Program-made: the position numbers and the translations under genes | DNA from: Okeania sp. SIO3B5 | Lineage (GTDB): Bacteria; Cyanobacteriota; Cyanobacteriia; Cyanobacteriales; Microcoleaceae | Assembly: GCF_010692555.1 (NCBI RefSeq) | Contig: NZ_JAAHHG010000041.1 | Span: forward strand, 1 to 42,661 | Direction: 5' to 3' | Length of the DNA: 42,661 nt | Part shown: in pieces, positions 1-8,950 of the stretch | Layout of the letters: each line of letters begins with the position of its first letter | Numbering within the stretch: position 1 is the first letter of the stretch | The notes under the pieces: model-generated | The model's database searches: none | The model's input: the letters and a program-made list of their open reading frames with translations, nothing else | What the model was told of the DNA's origin: nothing

Positions 1-64
1 CCTCTGTAGGAGGCTCGCTGACAGCTAATAGCTGTTTGCGTAGCATTCCGCAGGAAATGCTTAC
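1..64. repeat. Partial family IV inverted-repeat element
   Basis: The first bases match one end of the complete family IV element at 4641-4979: a GCTGACAGCTAATAGCTG-like stretch followed by an end reading AATGCTTAC. The other end lies outside the window. No coding sense is visible. Confidence 0.55.
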
Positions 65-124
65 ATAAAAGCAATCAAAAATGCTATATATAATCGTCAA
101 TTGCGTGTTATAATACATATTTTA

Positions 125-355
125 GGGTTTGCTGAAAAAGTCTTTTGGTGGGGGTAGGAGACAGGAGACAGGAGACAGGAGAAATGGGAATGATCGAGGA
201 GATAGGAGTAAGAATTGTCCCTTGATTTTTCTACCCAAATCTTGACCAAAATCCTAAATTTTTGAACTATTACCACTTAAAACCTCACACTTTTTGATAC
301 TTAAAAAGGCTAAAACCTTTATCTATAAAGACTTTTAGATTTAATCAGCAAGCCC
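125..355. repeat. Family II small inverted-repeat element
   Basis: The ends are imperfect inverted repeats (GGGTTTGCTGA on the left, TCAGCAAGCCC on the right) and the element is flanked by the same 7 bases, TATTTTA, at 118-124 and 356-362, which is what a target-site duplication looks like. It holds no ORF; the inside carries tandem GACAGGA heptamers. A second copy is at 1019-1295 and a decayed one near 27661-27827. It sits just upstream of the Uma2 gene. Confidence 0.75.
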
Positions 356-390
356 TATTTTAGTCTCAATTCAATTCGGAGATAATAACT

Positions 391-939
391 ATGCCAAATC
401 TAACCACAAGAGACTTAGAAAAATTAACAACCGAACATCCAGACCATAAAATGGAATTAGTAGGAGGAGAAATTATCATTATGAGTCCGTCAGGTTTAGA
501 GTCAGATGAAGTAGCAGCAATGATTATCACCCTATTATTAAATTGGGTGCGACCTCGAAAACTAGGCAGGGTGACAGCTTCCAGTGCAGGTTTTCGTCTA
601 CCAAATGCAGATGGAGATGTTCGCGCACCGGATGCTGCTTTTATTAGAAGCGATCGTCTACCTCAAACTACAGAAAATTATGCTGAAATAGTACCAGACC
701 TAATTTTTGAAGTCAAATCTAAGACTGATTCTGTAACCAAACTCCAAGAGAAAATTCAACAGTTTCTCACTTATGGCACGACTGTAGGAGTATTAGTAGA
801 TCCCCGCACTCGCACAATGGAAGTATATCGTCTCAATACTGAGAAAGTTGTGCTTAGGGATGGGGATGTTTTACAAGTACCAGAATTGTTACCAGGGTGG
901 GAGTTAACTGTCGCTGAAGTCTGGGCACCGGAATTTTAA
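391..939 (+). CDS. Uma2 family (DUF820) putative restriction endonuclease-like protein
   Basis: 182 aa, the usual size for the Uma2/DUF820 family, which is hugely expanded in cyanobacteria and has a PD-(D/E)xK nuclease fold. Visible family marks: the N-terminal MELVGGEIIIMSPSG segment (about residues 21-35), the acidic DVRAPDAAF segment (about 76-84) and PDLIFEVKS (about 102-110), where the D and the E-V-K supply the nuclease core. The ATG is preceded by a GGAGAT ribosome site. It stands alone between two family II elements with no operon partner, which is common for this family. The cellular role is unknown; a nuclease activity is inferred from the fold only. Confidence 0.9.
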   Translation: MPNLTTRDLEKLTTEHPDHKMELVGGEIIIMSPSGLESDEVAAMIITLLLNWVRPRKLGRVTASSAGFRLPNADGDVRAPDAAFIRSDRLPQTTENYAEIVPDLIFEVKSKTDSVTKLQEKIQQFLTYGTTVGVLVDPRTRTMEVYRLNTEKVVLRDGDVLQVPELLPGWELTVAEVWAPEF

Positions 940-1018
940 TCAGGCAAGGAAGAAGGAAGAAGGAAGAAGACTTTAGCTTTTATATAGAATCCGGTTATAT
1001 AGTATATGTTTATAACTA

Positions 1019-1295
1019 GGGTTTGCTGATTAAATATCGCGCTTATTGACTGATATTGCTTTGAGCAATTTGAGATCTGGAAAAAGTGCGAGGTTTTCGG
1101 TGGTAATGGTTCAAAAATTCAGGATTTTGGGTGCATAGTAGGGCAGAACCATCTTGAGAAAATTCTTACTCCTACCTCCTCGCTCCCAAGCCATTTCTCC
1201 AGTATCCCCCTCCTGGGAGGGGGAGGGGCGAGGGGTGGGTTGTCTCCAGTATAGCTGTCTCCTACCTTCACCCATAAGACTTTTTCAGCAAGCCC
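1019..1295. repeat. Family II small inverted-repeat element, second copy
   Basis: It starts GGGTTTGCTGATTAAA and ends CTTTTTCAGCAAGCCC, the same two ends as the 125-355 copy but in the opposite orientation. The flanks repeat TAACTA directly (1013-1018 and 1296-1301). The interior has GAGGGGGAGGGG-type repeat DNA. There is no real gene inside; a 63-codon ORF here is repeat-derived. Confidence 0.75.
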
Positions 1296-1341
1296 TAACT
1301 ATACTCCCCTACTCCCCTACTCCTCTCTCTGCCTTATTCAA

Positions 1342-2049
1342 TTAAAATTTGTAGTTGCGATCGCGTACCCATAAACTCACAGGTATAGCTTGGCCTTGAG
1401 AATTAACTTTGACTTCTACTACAAAAGGTATTTCACCTTCTAAGTTAACAGTAGTTTGTGCTGTTTGAATATCCTGATTAATATCTTCGCGTTTATCTTC
1501 AGGCATATAATAAGTTTCCAAGCCATATGTAACTGTCCAACCATTAAATTTACCTTGAATAGCTATTTGATTATCTGGCAAATTTTGAGGAGGTTTTGCA
1601 CTTACATCTATAGGTTTCCATGCTTTGGGAATGTCTAAATTTTCTGTTGTTTCAGGTGCAGCTAAAATCACATAAATATTAGTTTGATTTTGTGCAGAAA
1701 GTTTTCCTGAGCTTTCCAATTCAAATTTATTCCAACCAGGAAGTTTACTTAAATTATCTTTGCGGGATATATCATAATTTAAAACTTGATAATAGCCTCG
1801 CAAAAAGTCATAGGGGTCTACAGGTACAGTTTGTAAAACTACAGTTCTACCTGTAATCGTAGTATAAATAGCTTGAGCAGGAATTGACAAAATTAATGCT
1901 AACTGTACAGTTAATGGCAAAATAAATCGCCAAATTGGTATCTGATTTTTTGATTTTTTTATCTGATTAATAGGTGGGTTTAATTCTTCAGAATAATCAG
2001 ATTCTTTAGTTGATAAATTGCTTTGCTTAAAAGGGTTGATAAATTTCAT
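1342..2049 (-). CDS. GDYXXLXY-domain membrane-anchored protein
   Basis: 235 aa. A polar N-terminus (about 1-38) is followed by one hydrophobic segment (about 39-62, RFILPLTVQLALILSIPAQA) and then a mostly polar domain. The family signature GDYxxLxY appears as RGYYQVLNY near residue 85-93, with D replaced by Y; it follows the usual VDPYDFLRG lead-in. Known GDYXXLXY proteins are of unknown function and are encoded next to DUF2157 membrane proteins, exactly as here with the gene at 2792-4189. The start ATG has an AGAGAG-type ribosome site about 8 bases upstream. The two genes are on the same strand but about 740 bp of repeats separates them, so co-transcription is uncertain. Confidence 0.82.
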   Translation of the reverse strand: MKFINPFKQSNLSTKESDYSEELNPPINQIKKSKNQIPIWRFILPLTVQLALILSIPAQAIYTTITGRTVVLQTVPVDPYDFLRGYYQVLNYDISRKDNLSKLPGWNKFELESSGKLSAQNQTNIYVILAAPETTENLDIPKAWKPIDVSAKPPQNLPDNQIAIQGKFNGWTVTYGLETYYMPEDKREDINQDIQTAQTTVNLEGEIPFVVEVKVNSQGQAIPVSLWVRDRNYKF

Positions 2050-2070
2050 GTTAATTCTCTCTTTTCTTAG

Positions 2071-2128
2071 GGAACAGGGAACAGGGAACAGGGAACAGGG
2101 AACAGGGAACAGGGAATAGGGAATAGGG
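2071..2128. repeat. GGAACAG heptanucleotide tandem repeat
   Basis: About eight copies of a 7-bp unit (GGAACAG drifting to GGAATAG), directly upstream of the GDYXXLXY gene. Short tandem heptamers of this kind (STRR) are characteristic of filamentous cyanobacteria. Confidence 0.85.
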
Positions 2129-2268
2129 AAGAAGAAAAAAACGAATACATAAGAATTAAGATAACTGCTATATCCTATACTTCAAAGGAACACCTCAATT
2201 CTCACATCTGATTCCTGATTGCTATATATCCTATATCCTAGCTGAAAAAATCTTACAGTGCCACCTAA

Positions 2269-2393
2269 TATTATGTCCGGATAATTAGTGATAAAAAACT
2301 TTATCCCTTCTAATCTCTTCTTCCCTTCTGCCCTCTGCCTTCTGCCTTCTGCCTTCATTCCTCTAAAGTGTAACTATTCAACCGGACGTGATA
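2269..2393. repeat. Family I element (TATCATGTCCGG ends), degenerate copy
   Basis: The left end reads TATTATGTCCGG and the right end CCGGACGTGATA, each one base off the consensus. It is flanked by TAA on both sides (2266-2268, 2394-2396), a 3-bp duplication. The interior carries TCTGCCT heptamers, the complement of the AGGCAGA/GGCAGGA repeats in the other copies. The small ORFs that cross it have no coding features. Confidence 0.85.
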
Positions 2394-2525
2394 TAAGATC
2401 TTCTAAAAATTATATTCTTAATTCGGTGTTGGTGAATCAAACTATGAATTACAGCGCTTTCCAAATTGATGAAACACATTGCCTTAACGAAGTCAGAAGT
2501 CAGAAGTCAGAAGTCAGAAGTTAAC

Positions 2526-2630
2526 CCACCCCTCGCCCCTCCCCCTCCCAAGCCACCCCTAGCCCCTCCCAACCCACCCCTAGCCCCTCCCAACCCACCC
2601 CTAGCCCCTCCCAGGAGGGGAGGGGAAGTA
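2526..2630. repeat. 21-bp tandem repeat in intergenic DNA
   Basis: Three head-to-tail copies of a 21-bp C-rich unit (CCACCCCTAGCCCCTCCCAAC) at 2553-2615, preceded by a diverged longer copy and ending in a CCC/GGGG palindrome. Related C-rich sequence recurs near 1204 and 36300. Proline/glycine-rich ORFs on both strands here are products of the repeat. Confidence 0.85.
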
Positions 2631-2791
2631 GGGGATTTAAGCCCCGCTCCAAAAATATTACGCCTTAAAAGGCGGGATTTTAGACCAATATTATTTTGAT
2701 AACCAAAACCCTGTAGGGACGTTGCATGCAACCTCCCTACCTATTCCCTATTCCCTAAGCATGAAAATCATAGCTAAATTCACCAACGCCC

Positions 2792-4189
2792 TTAATTCTT
2801 AGATAATAAATGACGTTCAAACCATAAACCAGCAGCTATAACTCCTACACCACATAAAATAAATACAAAAGATTTAAGTAATAATCCGGTATTATACTCA
2901 AAAGTGCGACAGAGAATTTGTAAAGTTAGTAATACCAAACCACCCCAGAAACCTCCTCTAATTCCTCGCATCAATCCAATTCTAATTAAACCTGCTGCTA
3001 AAAGAAACATTTCTATATTTATTATAAAAGTTGCTATTTCTGGAATTTCATTGATACTCAGATGCCAGAAACATAATATTGTAGTTACAAAAATGAAGCC
3101 TAAAATTACACTACTGACTGAATCTAATTGCCAACGGTGAGAATTTGTTCTATTAGTTCGTGCTAAATTAAACCATTCCCAAACAGAAAAACCTATAAAT
3201 ATTAGAACTTCAACTAAAGTCAACCAACTAAACTGTAATGATGTATTTCCATCGCTCAAATTTTCAGTTAAAACATAATTCCAAACTCCCCGAAAAGATA
3301 AACATAAAAATCCAATACTCAAGTACCAAATAGCTAAACTTCTGGCTAATGGTTGAAAAAATCGACTATCTATTTTAGGCAAAATAGTATCGTCATACCC
3401 CCATAATAAAGCCAGAGGTAAAGTCAAAGCGATCGCTCCCCAAAAACCATTATTTGATAAGTAAAAAAATTGCCACAAACTAATTTCTAGAGCTATTAAC
3501 AATATCGATGTAGCGAGGAAAAAAATAATCTTGGAACTGCACCAATAAGCTAGTGGAATTAACAACAATAATGTCACCAAAGCCATATATTTGATAATTG
3601 CCTCTAACCAGGAAAATTCCACTGAAAAAAATATAGTTGATAAACCCATTAAATAGCCTAATCCGATTAACAGGATAGCCATAATTCCCAGAGTTTCTAG
3701 TTGTAAACTATAAGCCATTACCAAAACTCCCAATCCCCAAACAATGTATAATCCGTAGGGAGAACCACCGAGATGAAACATTTGAGCCATTAATGCTATA
3801 TTTGCACCTAAAATTAAGGCTCCAAATATTAAGAGTCCGTGACCTAATCTTTGTTTTTTACTGGTAGTATTCGGTAGATTATTTGGCTGTCGCCAGAGAT
3901 AAAAACCGCAGGTATTAACTAAGATAAATAGAGTTAATAATAGAAGTGTTTTTACTTCTCGCGACCACTGTTGCCAGTTAGCAGAAACAAAAGTGATAAT
4001 ACCTAATCCTAAGAGAATACCACCTAGAGAAATTAAGATAGTAATAAAACGAGCGCTGGCGGTTTCCTCTAAAGCATCAAACTGGTATCGCTCTGATAGT
4101 TGTTGATAAAAGCGATCGCTAATTAATTCCTCTGTTTGCCATAGTTTTGCCTCTTTACGGAGCTGGCGACGAAACTTTTCTGTAATCAT
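2792..4189 (-). CDS. DUF2157 domain multi-pass membrane protein
   Basis: About 465 aa from the preferred ATG at 4189 (protein starts MITEKFRRQLRKE); an upstream ATG at 4225 adds twelve hydrophobic residues that do not fit the family. The N-terminal 50 residues (lysine/arginine-rich, ending near YQF) are the DUF2157 segment; the rest is about a dozen hydrophobic helices, so it is an integral membrane protein. Known family members have no established function and typically pair with a GDYXXLXY protein, which is the next gene downstream (1342-2049). Its own upstream region is a run of GATAATG heptamers and a family III element. Confidence 0.85.
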   Translation of the reverse strand: MITEKFRRQLRKEAKLWQTEELISDRFYQQLSERYQFDALEETASARFITILISLGGILLGLGIITFVSANWQQWSREVKTLLLLTLFILVNTCGFYLWRQPNNLPNTTSKKQRLGHGLLIFGALILGANIALMAQMFHLGGSPYGLYIVWGLGVLVMAYSLQLETLGIMAILLIGLGYLMGLSTIFFSVEFSWLEAIIKYMALVTLLLLIPLAYWCSSKIIFFLATSILLIALEISLWQFFYLSNNGFWGAIALTLPLALLWGYDDTILPKIDSRFFQPLARSLAIWYLSIGFLCLSFRGVWNYVLTENLSDGNTSLQFSWLTLVEVLIFIGFSVWEWFNLARTNRTNSHRWQLDSVSSVILGFIFVTTILCFWHLSINEIPEIATFIINIEMFLLAAGLIRIGLMRGIRGGFWGGLVLLTLQILCRTFEYNTGLLLKSFVFILCGVGVIAAGLWFERHLLSKN

Positions 4190-4235
4190 TATTATTGCTA
4201 AATAAAGTAATATAAATGTATTCAACAGGGTTCAT

Positions 4236-4290
4236 TAATGGATAATGGATAATGGATAATGGATAATGGATAATGGATAATGGATAATTA
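4236..4290. repeat. GATAATG heptanucleotide tandem repeat
   Basis: About seven tandem copies of the heptamer GATAATG immediately upstream of the DUF2157 gene. The same unit reappears at about 33980-34000, again beside a family III element. Confidence 0.85.
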
Positions 4291-4475
4291 ATAATTACCT
4301 CTGGTTAAAACCGTTCTTGATTGAATATAAGGAGATATTATTTCTTCTCTTGGTCGAGGGATTGCGAGGAGACATCGCCATCCCTCGATCGTTTTTTTTC
4401 CCTTAAAAAGGGAGGCTTTAAACCAGAATTATTTAATTATTAATTATTAATTATTAATTATTAATTATTCGGTAA
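4291..4475. repeat. Family III element (IS200/IS605-like ends), copy a
   Basis: It runs from an AATTACCTCTGG end through a CCCTTAAAAAGGG hairpin followed by AGGCTTTAAACC and TTAATTA heptamers, to an ATTCGGTAA end. Read on the minus strand this is TTAC|CGAATAATTAAT, the same left end as the tnpB element at 28004. Further copies: 4548-5002 (interrupted), 7985-8094, 33971-34133, 36371-36482 and 38701-38885. No coding content. Confidence 0.7.
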
Positions 4476-4640
4476 TAGTCTAGGGAGAACCTCCTAGGAA
4501 GAATGCAGACAAACTTAAGATACTAATAGTAATTTTACATTAATTTTTATCAAAATAAAAGGAAATATTATTTCTTTATTTTCCCCTTGAAAGGGGAGGC
4601 AGAGTAAGCTGAATTATTTAATTAATAATGATTAATGATT

Positions 4641-4979
4641 GTAAGCATTCAGCTATTAGCCGTCAGCTAGCCTCCTCCGGAGGAACTGCGTTAACAGCAA
4701 TAAGACCTTGTGCTTAAGAAAGGAGTTTAAATGAGTATAGACTTTGGAACTGACTTTTGTAGTAAGATTTTTCGTTTCTCAATTAAGAAAGCTTTTATCA
4801 CTAATATCATGTCCGGTTGAATACTTACATTTTGGAGAAGGTAAGGCAGAAGGCAGGAGGCAGGAGGCAGAAGGAAAGAAAAGGTTAGAAGGGAAAAGGT
4901 TTTTTTATCACTGATTATCCGGACATGATATAACTAAAGGCAATAGCTGATAGCCGATAGCTGACGGCTGAATGCTTAC
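4641..4979. repeat. Family IV inverted-repeat element, complete, carrying a family I element
   Basis: Perfect 13-bp terminal inverted repeats: GTAAGCATTCAGC at 4641 and its complement GCTGAATGCTTAC ending at 4979, with further similarity inward (CGTCAGCTA). The flanks repeat TAATGATT directly (4633-4640 and 4980-4987), an 8-bp target duplication. No ORF of note. A family I element is inserted at 4805-4930. Incomplete copies are at 1-64 and about 38480-38670. Confidence 0.82.
4805..4930. repeat. Family I element (TATCATGTCCGG ends)
   Basis: Perfect 12-bp inverted repeats TATCATGTCCGG / CCGGACATGATA with TAA duplicated at 4802-4804 and 4931-4933. The interior is purine-rich with GGCAGGA heptamers. 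126 bp, non-coding. Confidence 0.92.
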
Positions 4980-5363
4980 TAATGATTAATGATTAATTAT
5001 TCGGTAATTTATCTATACATCTAGAAGTGATATATCCCACCTCAATTAGATTTTTATACGACTTTTGTAGCAATTTATAAAGAAACAAAAATAATTATCC
5101 ATTGTCAATTATTCATTAATTTTTGATCGTCTCGCCCATTGAGAAAAATCTTCACAAACAAAAGCCAGAAATTATACTGATAACTGATAACTGAAATAAC
5201 TCACTATTTTTTCAGCCATTTATATTAAGTATTTTGCTGATGAATGGTAATATCTTTCGGATAAATAATTAAATAGTATATTCGATTGACAGAGCTTTTA
5301 ATCCCCTTTGATAATAAGACTTTTTCTGGGGACTAAAATTCATCATATCTTGGACAATATCGA

Positions 5364-6581
5364 ATGAACATCTTAGAAAACATAAAAATGGCAACAACAG
5401 CACTGCTAGCTAATAAAGTTCGCAGTAGCTTAACCATGTTAGGTATTATCATCGGTAATGCTTCTGTTATTGCCATGATTGGAATTGGCGAAGGAGCGCA
5501 AAAATATGTTAATAATCAGATTACTTCTCTCGGACCAAATGTTCTATTTATTGTGCCAGGAAGTCCTAAAGCTCAAAGACAACCTATTTACTCACCCCAA
5601 ACATTAGTCTTAGCAGATGCAGAGGCGATCGCTTCTCAAGTCCCAACAGTTAAAGAGGTTGCTCCTAGTCTTACTGCTAACGAGTTAGTTAGCTACCGTA
5701 ATAACAATGCATCATCCAGCTTAACTGGTGCAACTCCAGAATATTTAACTGTCAGGAATTTTGATGTTGCTAAAGGTAGATTTTTAACAGATTTAGATTT
5801 ACAACGACAAGAAAATATAATAGCTTTGGGTTCAGAATTAGCAGAACAATTATTTGGTAATGAAAATCCCATTGGTAAACGAGTACGCATTAAAAATGTT
5901 ACTCTGGAAGTCATTGGAGTAATGGCATCTAAAGGTACTAATTTGGGTAGTAATCAGGATATGAATGCTTTTATTCCGATTACTACTATGGCAAATAGAA
6001 TTGTTGGTAGGTCTTCTCCTTATGGTCTTCAAGTAACTTTTATTTCTGTATCGGTGAAGGATGAGGATAGTATGAAAGCTGCTCAGTTTCAGATAGAAAA
6101 TCTATTACGACTCCGACATAAAATTACTAATGAAGATGATTTTACTGTCAGAAGTCAGAAAGATTTATTGCAAACTTTAGGAGGTATTACGGCAGCTTTG
6201 ACTTTATTATTGGCAACTACAGCGGCAGTTTCTTTAGTAGTAGGTGGTATTGGTATTATGAATATTATGTTAGTTTCAGTAACAGAAAGAACTAGAGAAA
6301 TAGGATTAAGAAAAGCTATTGGTGCTTCTCAGAAAGATATTTTATTTCAGTTTATAATTGAGTCAGTGATTTTGTCTACTGTGGGTGGATTAATTGGTAC
6401 TGGAATTGGTGTTAGTGGAGTGTTGATTTTAGGTATTTTAACTCCTTTAGAAACAGGTATTCCTGTAACAGCGATCGCTATTGCTTTTGGTGTTTCTGGT
6501 GCTATTGGTTTGTTTTTTGGAGTTGTTCCTGCAAAACAAGCGGCTCAATTAGATCCTATTGTAGCTTTGAGAAGCATTTAG
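5364..6581 (+). CDS. ABC transporter permease, MacB/FtsX type
   Basis: 405 aa, normal length for MacB-like permeases. Architecture seen: an N-terminal amphipathic helix and one transmembrane segment (about 22-42, with SLTMLGIIIG), a large extracytoplasmic MacB_PCD-like domain (about 45-265), then three transmembrane helices at about 270-400 with the FtsX-type loop containing ERTREIGLRKAIGAS. These permeases dimerise with a LolD/MacB-type ATPase to drive efflux or lipoprotein/peptide export. The likely ATPase partner is the same-strand gene at 8159-8950, but a divergent PEP-CTERM gene and repeats lie between them. No HlyD-type adaptor gene is visible. No strong ribosome site precedes the ATG, and 780 bp of nested repeats lies upstream. 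Confidence 0.9.
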   Translation: MNILENIKMATTALLANKVRSSLTMLGIIIGNASVIAMIGIGEGAQKYVNNQITSLGPNVLFIVPGSPKAQRQPIYSPQTLVLADAEAIASQVPTVKEVAPSLTANELVSYRNNNASSSLTGATPEYLTVRNFDVAKGRFLTDLDLQRQENIIALGSELAEQLFGNENPIGKRVRIKNVTLEVIGVMASKGTNLGSNQDMNAFIPITTMANRIVGRSSPYGLQVTFISVSVKDEDSMKAAQFQIENLLRLRHKITNEDDFTVRSQKDLLQTLGGITAALTLLLATTAAVSLVVGGIGIMNIMLVSVTERTREIGLRKAIGASQKDILFQFIIESVILSTVGGLIGTGIGVSGVLILGILTPLETGIPVTAIAIAFGVSGAIGLFFGVVPAKQAAQLDPIVALRSI

Positions 6582-6609
6582 ATAATTAATAATGAATAAT
6601 TATATTATC

Positions 6610-6698
6610 GGGACTTACGCACTACTACTATATATAGCGTATAAGTTTGTTATAATTCCAGATATATCTACTATGTTTAGTGTTGTTGTGTAAATCCT
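6610..6698. repeat. Small imperfect inverted-repeat element (GGACTTACGCA ends)
   Basis: A GGGACTTACGCAC stretch at 6610 faces an imperfect complement (GTTGTGTAAATCC) near 6684-6696, with AT-rich DNA between. GGACTTACGCA ends occur in many cyanobacterial repeats; only one copy is seen here, so the assignment is tentative. Confidence 0.35.
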
Positions 6699-6710
6699 GA
6701 TGATATAACA

Positions 6711-7514
6711 CTAATTTTCCAAGTTTATGCCTAACAACTTATAGCTTGCTTTGCAACCAAGAATTAGTGCAATTACGGCAAAACCTGCTAGAACAGAAGG
6801 TTCTGGAGTTGAAACTGGAGCTGTTGCATCTGGTTCAGAGGCAGCTCCCCAAATATTCTCTCCCGAATTCAAACCTGAAATTTGTCTAACGAAAGTTCCA
6901 GCACCCGTTGCTAGATTGAGTGCAAGTTGATTTCCATTTGCAGTATAACCAAATAGCGTTCCATTGTCACCAAAAGCAAGACCATAAACTGCGCTATAAC
7001 CAATATTACCAACTTTTGTGGCTGTACCATCTTGTGTAATACTCCAGAGCGAATCGCCACTAGAGGTTGCCCAAAACAGATTGCGAGCCGCATCAAATAC
7101 AATATCCCCGCTACTTGAAAAACCTGAGATAGAAGATATAAGTGATGCTGCTCCAGAACTGGTGTCAACAGAATAGAAACCTGAACCACCTGAGCCGTAC
7201 AAAGCGCCATCATCAGTAAAACCTAGAGCATTAAGACTTGCTCCTAAATTACCAACGTAGTTATATGTTCCTGCATCTAAATTTACCGAATATAGTTGGC
7301 TGAAGGTAATACCCCAGAGTTCATCCAGAGGATCGAGAGCAATATCAGTGAATCTTGGAGTTGATGCAAGCTGAGTATAAAATCCAGTTAAGTCATCGAT
7401 TACGCCAACTTGACTACGGCTCGTTGACACATAGAAAGTCCCAGCTTGAGCAGAGGCGATCGGTGTAGATATAGCTGCTACACTTAACAGTAAGCAGGAT
7501 AGTAATTTTTTCAT
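6711..7514 (-). CDS. PEP-CTERM sorting domain protein, exported
   Basis: 267 aa. An N-terminal signal peptide (KK, hydrophobic core about 5-20, cleavage near ASAQAG) is followed by a secreted domain made of repeating short beta-strand units with aspartate/glycine turns (LDPLDELWGI, FTDDGALYG, FGDNGTLFG), suggestive of a beta-propeller. The C-terminus has the exosortase sorting signal: a TPEPS motif near 236-240, a hydrophobic helix, and a short tail with lysines. Known PEP-CTERM proteins are processed by an exosortase and end up on the cell surface or in extracellular matrix. No exosortase gene is in the window. It is transcribed against both neighbouring ABC genes. Confidence 0.87.
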   Translation of the reverse strand: MKKLLSCLLLSVAAISTPIASAQAGTFYVSTSRSQVGVIDDLTGFYTQLASTPRFTDIALDPLDELWGITFSQLYSVNLDAGTYNYVGNLGASLNALGFTDDGALYGSGGSGFYSVDTSSGAASLISSISGFSSSGDIVFDAARNLFWATSSGDSLWSITQDGTATKVGNIGYSAVYGLAFGDNGTLFGYTANGNQLALNLATGAGTFVRQISGLNSGENIWGAASEPDATAPVSTPEPSVLAGFAVIALILGCKASYKLLGINLEN

Positions 7515-7740
7515 GTTATTGAATAGAATAGATATGTTAAGACTTCAAGGGTTTGAGCGATCGCTCTACCACAGACTGATAGATATGCCCAATTTCAAAA
7601 CTAGAATTCCTAAATTTGGCCTGTTGGATTCCACTTTAGGCTTTTCCAAAAAAAAACCAACTTGGGAAGGGAAGCATCAGGGTTTGAGTTCCTTTTCTAG
7701 AGATGTCTATTAGAGCATTTCCAATTAGTGACTTAAATTT

Positions 7741-8158
7741 ATTTTAATTATGCCTGAAAACTTTTGAACTTACTACAGGGAAAGCACTCTATTTTTTCGT
7801 TTTTTTGAACTCACAACTCCGTAATATTCCTGTTAACAACTGAAGAAAGTAAAGATAAAGAAAAATGGAAAACAAAATGGCAAAAAAAAGGATTTCGTTA
7901 TTATTTAGTGTTTACAATAAAATCAAGACGTTTTTGCTCAATATAAAGCTAATGTTAGGGTTCCTTTGGAGGTAAATTCAAGTGTAATTACCGAAAAATT
8001 GTGGTTGAAAGCCTCCTCTTTTAAGAGGATAAAAAGAAAAATTTTCCTTTGAGTCAATCCTCTTCTTTTAAAAGAGAGGTAATTCTAAATTCTTGAATTT
8101 CCTATAAATGATTGAAATTATTTTACTTTACTTTAATTTTTTTTTGAAAATTCCAGCT
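7741..8158. other. Intergenic region with a family III element (copy c at 7985-8094)
   Basis: No gene is seen between the PEP-CTERM gene region and the ATPase start. The inverted family III copy begins TTAC|CGAAAAATT at about 7987, has a CCTCTTTTAAGAGG hairpin at the left end and a second hairpin (CTCTTCTTTTAAAAGAGAG) at the right end, and stops at about 8094. It therefore lies 65 bp in front of the ATPase start. Confidence 0.6.
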
Positions 8159-8950
8159 ATGCAATACAAATATTCTGAAAATAATTCGTTAATTCTACCA
8201 GAGAATAAAACCCAAAAACCAGTCATTGTCGGATTAGAAAATATCGCGAAAATTTATGTCATGGGTGATGTAGAAGTTCGTGCTTTAAATGGTGTTAGTT
8301 TAGCCATAGAAGAAGGAGAATATTGTTCCATTATGGGAGCATCAGGTTCTGGTAAATCTACCTGTATGAATATTATTGGTTGTCTCGATCGCCCAACATC
8401 TGGTAATTATTATCTTGATGGTTTAGATATAGCTAATACTTTAGAAAAAGACTTAGCTAAAATTCGCAATATTAAAATCGGATTTGTCTTCCAACAATTT
8501 CATTTATTACCACAAATAACAGCTCTCGATAACGTTATTTTACCTATGCTTTATGCTGGAATTTCTAGTAAGGAAAGAAAAGAAAGAGCAGCAGAAGCTT
8601 TAAAGTTAGTAGGGTTAGAAAATCGGATGAATAGTAAACCAAATCAACTATCAGGAGGACAACAACAAAGAGTAGCGATCGCTCGTGCAATTGTTAATCG
8701 TCCAGTATTATTATTAGCAGATGAACCCACTGGTGCTTTAGACACTAAAACTACTCAGGAAGTTCTAGATATTTTCACAGAATTAAATGCTAGTGGAATT
8801 ACAGTGGTAATGGTGACTCACGAACCAGAAGTGGCAAAACAAACTAAACGCATTGTTTGGTTTAGTGATGGTAAAGTTGTTAATTCTAATTTGAATCCTG
8901 AAGATTTGCATTCTACATTCCGCACGTCAAAATGTAGCATAAAAATATAA
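8159..8950 (+). CDS. ABC transporter ATP-binding protein, MacB/LolD type
   Basis: 263 aa from ATG 8159 (starts MQYKYSEN); an in-frame ATG at 8108 would add a phenylalanine/isoleucine-rich stretch foreign to the family. Motifs in order: Walker [10 protein letters not shown] (about 60-68), Q-loop VFQQFHLLP, signature LSGGQQQR, Walker [13 protein letters not shown] and the switch histidine in MVTHEPE. The FQQFHLLP and ADEPTGALD wording is typical of the MacB/LolD/FtsE branch, so it very probably energises the permease at 5364-6581. The C-terminus after FSDGKVV is poorly conserved and ends in repeat-like sequence. It is a cytoplasmic subunit of an inner-membrane exporter. Confidence 0.88.
   Translation: MQYKYSENNSLILPENKTQKPVIVGLENIAKIYVMGDVEVRALNGVSLAIEEGEYCSIMGASGSGKSTCMNIIGCLDRPTSGNYYLDGLDIANTLEKDLAKIRNIKIGFVFQQFHLLPQITALDNVILPMLYAGISSKERKERAAEALKLVGLENRMNSKPNQLSGGQQQRVAIARAIVNRPVLLLADEPTGALDTKTTQEVLDIFTELNASGITVVMVTHEPEVAKQTKRIVWFSDGKVVNSNLNPEDLHSTFRTSKCSIKI

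Larger units (their letters stand above)
4548..5002. repeat. Family III element, copy b, split by a nested family IV element
   Basis: The left part (4548-4640) carries the family III core: GGAAATATTATTTC, then CCCCTTGAAAGGGG and AGGC, then ATTAATG heptamers. The matching TTAATTATTCGGTAA end is found only after 4988. Between them lies the complete family IV element at 4641-4979, duplicated flank TAATGATT, which itself contains a family I element. This is a three-level nested insertion. Confidence 0.72.

Noticed and set aside
2288-2731. Three overlapping ORFs with Pro- or Gly-rich products
   Set aside because: They are translations of the family I element and the 21-bp C-rich repeat on both strands.
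4430-4475. Possible CRISPR-like array of TTAATTA units (also near 38845)
   Set aside because: The units are 7 bp, directly abutting, with no spacers and no cas genes.
7513-7713. 66-codon ORF divergent from the PEP-CTERM gene
   Set aside because: No ribosome site, no recognisable family, low-complexity ending; it covers the likely promoter region of the PEP-CTERM gene.
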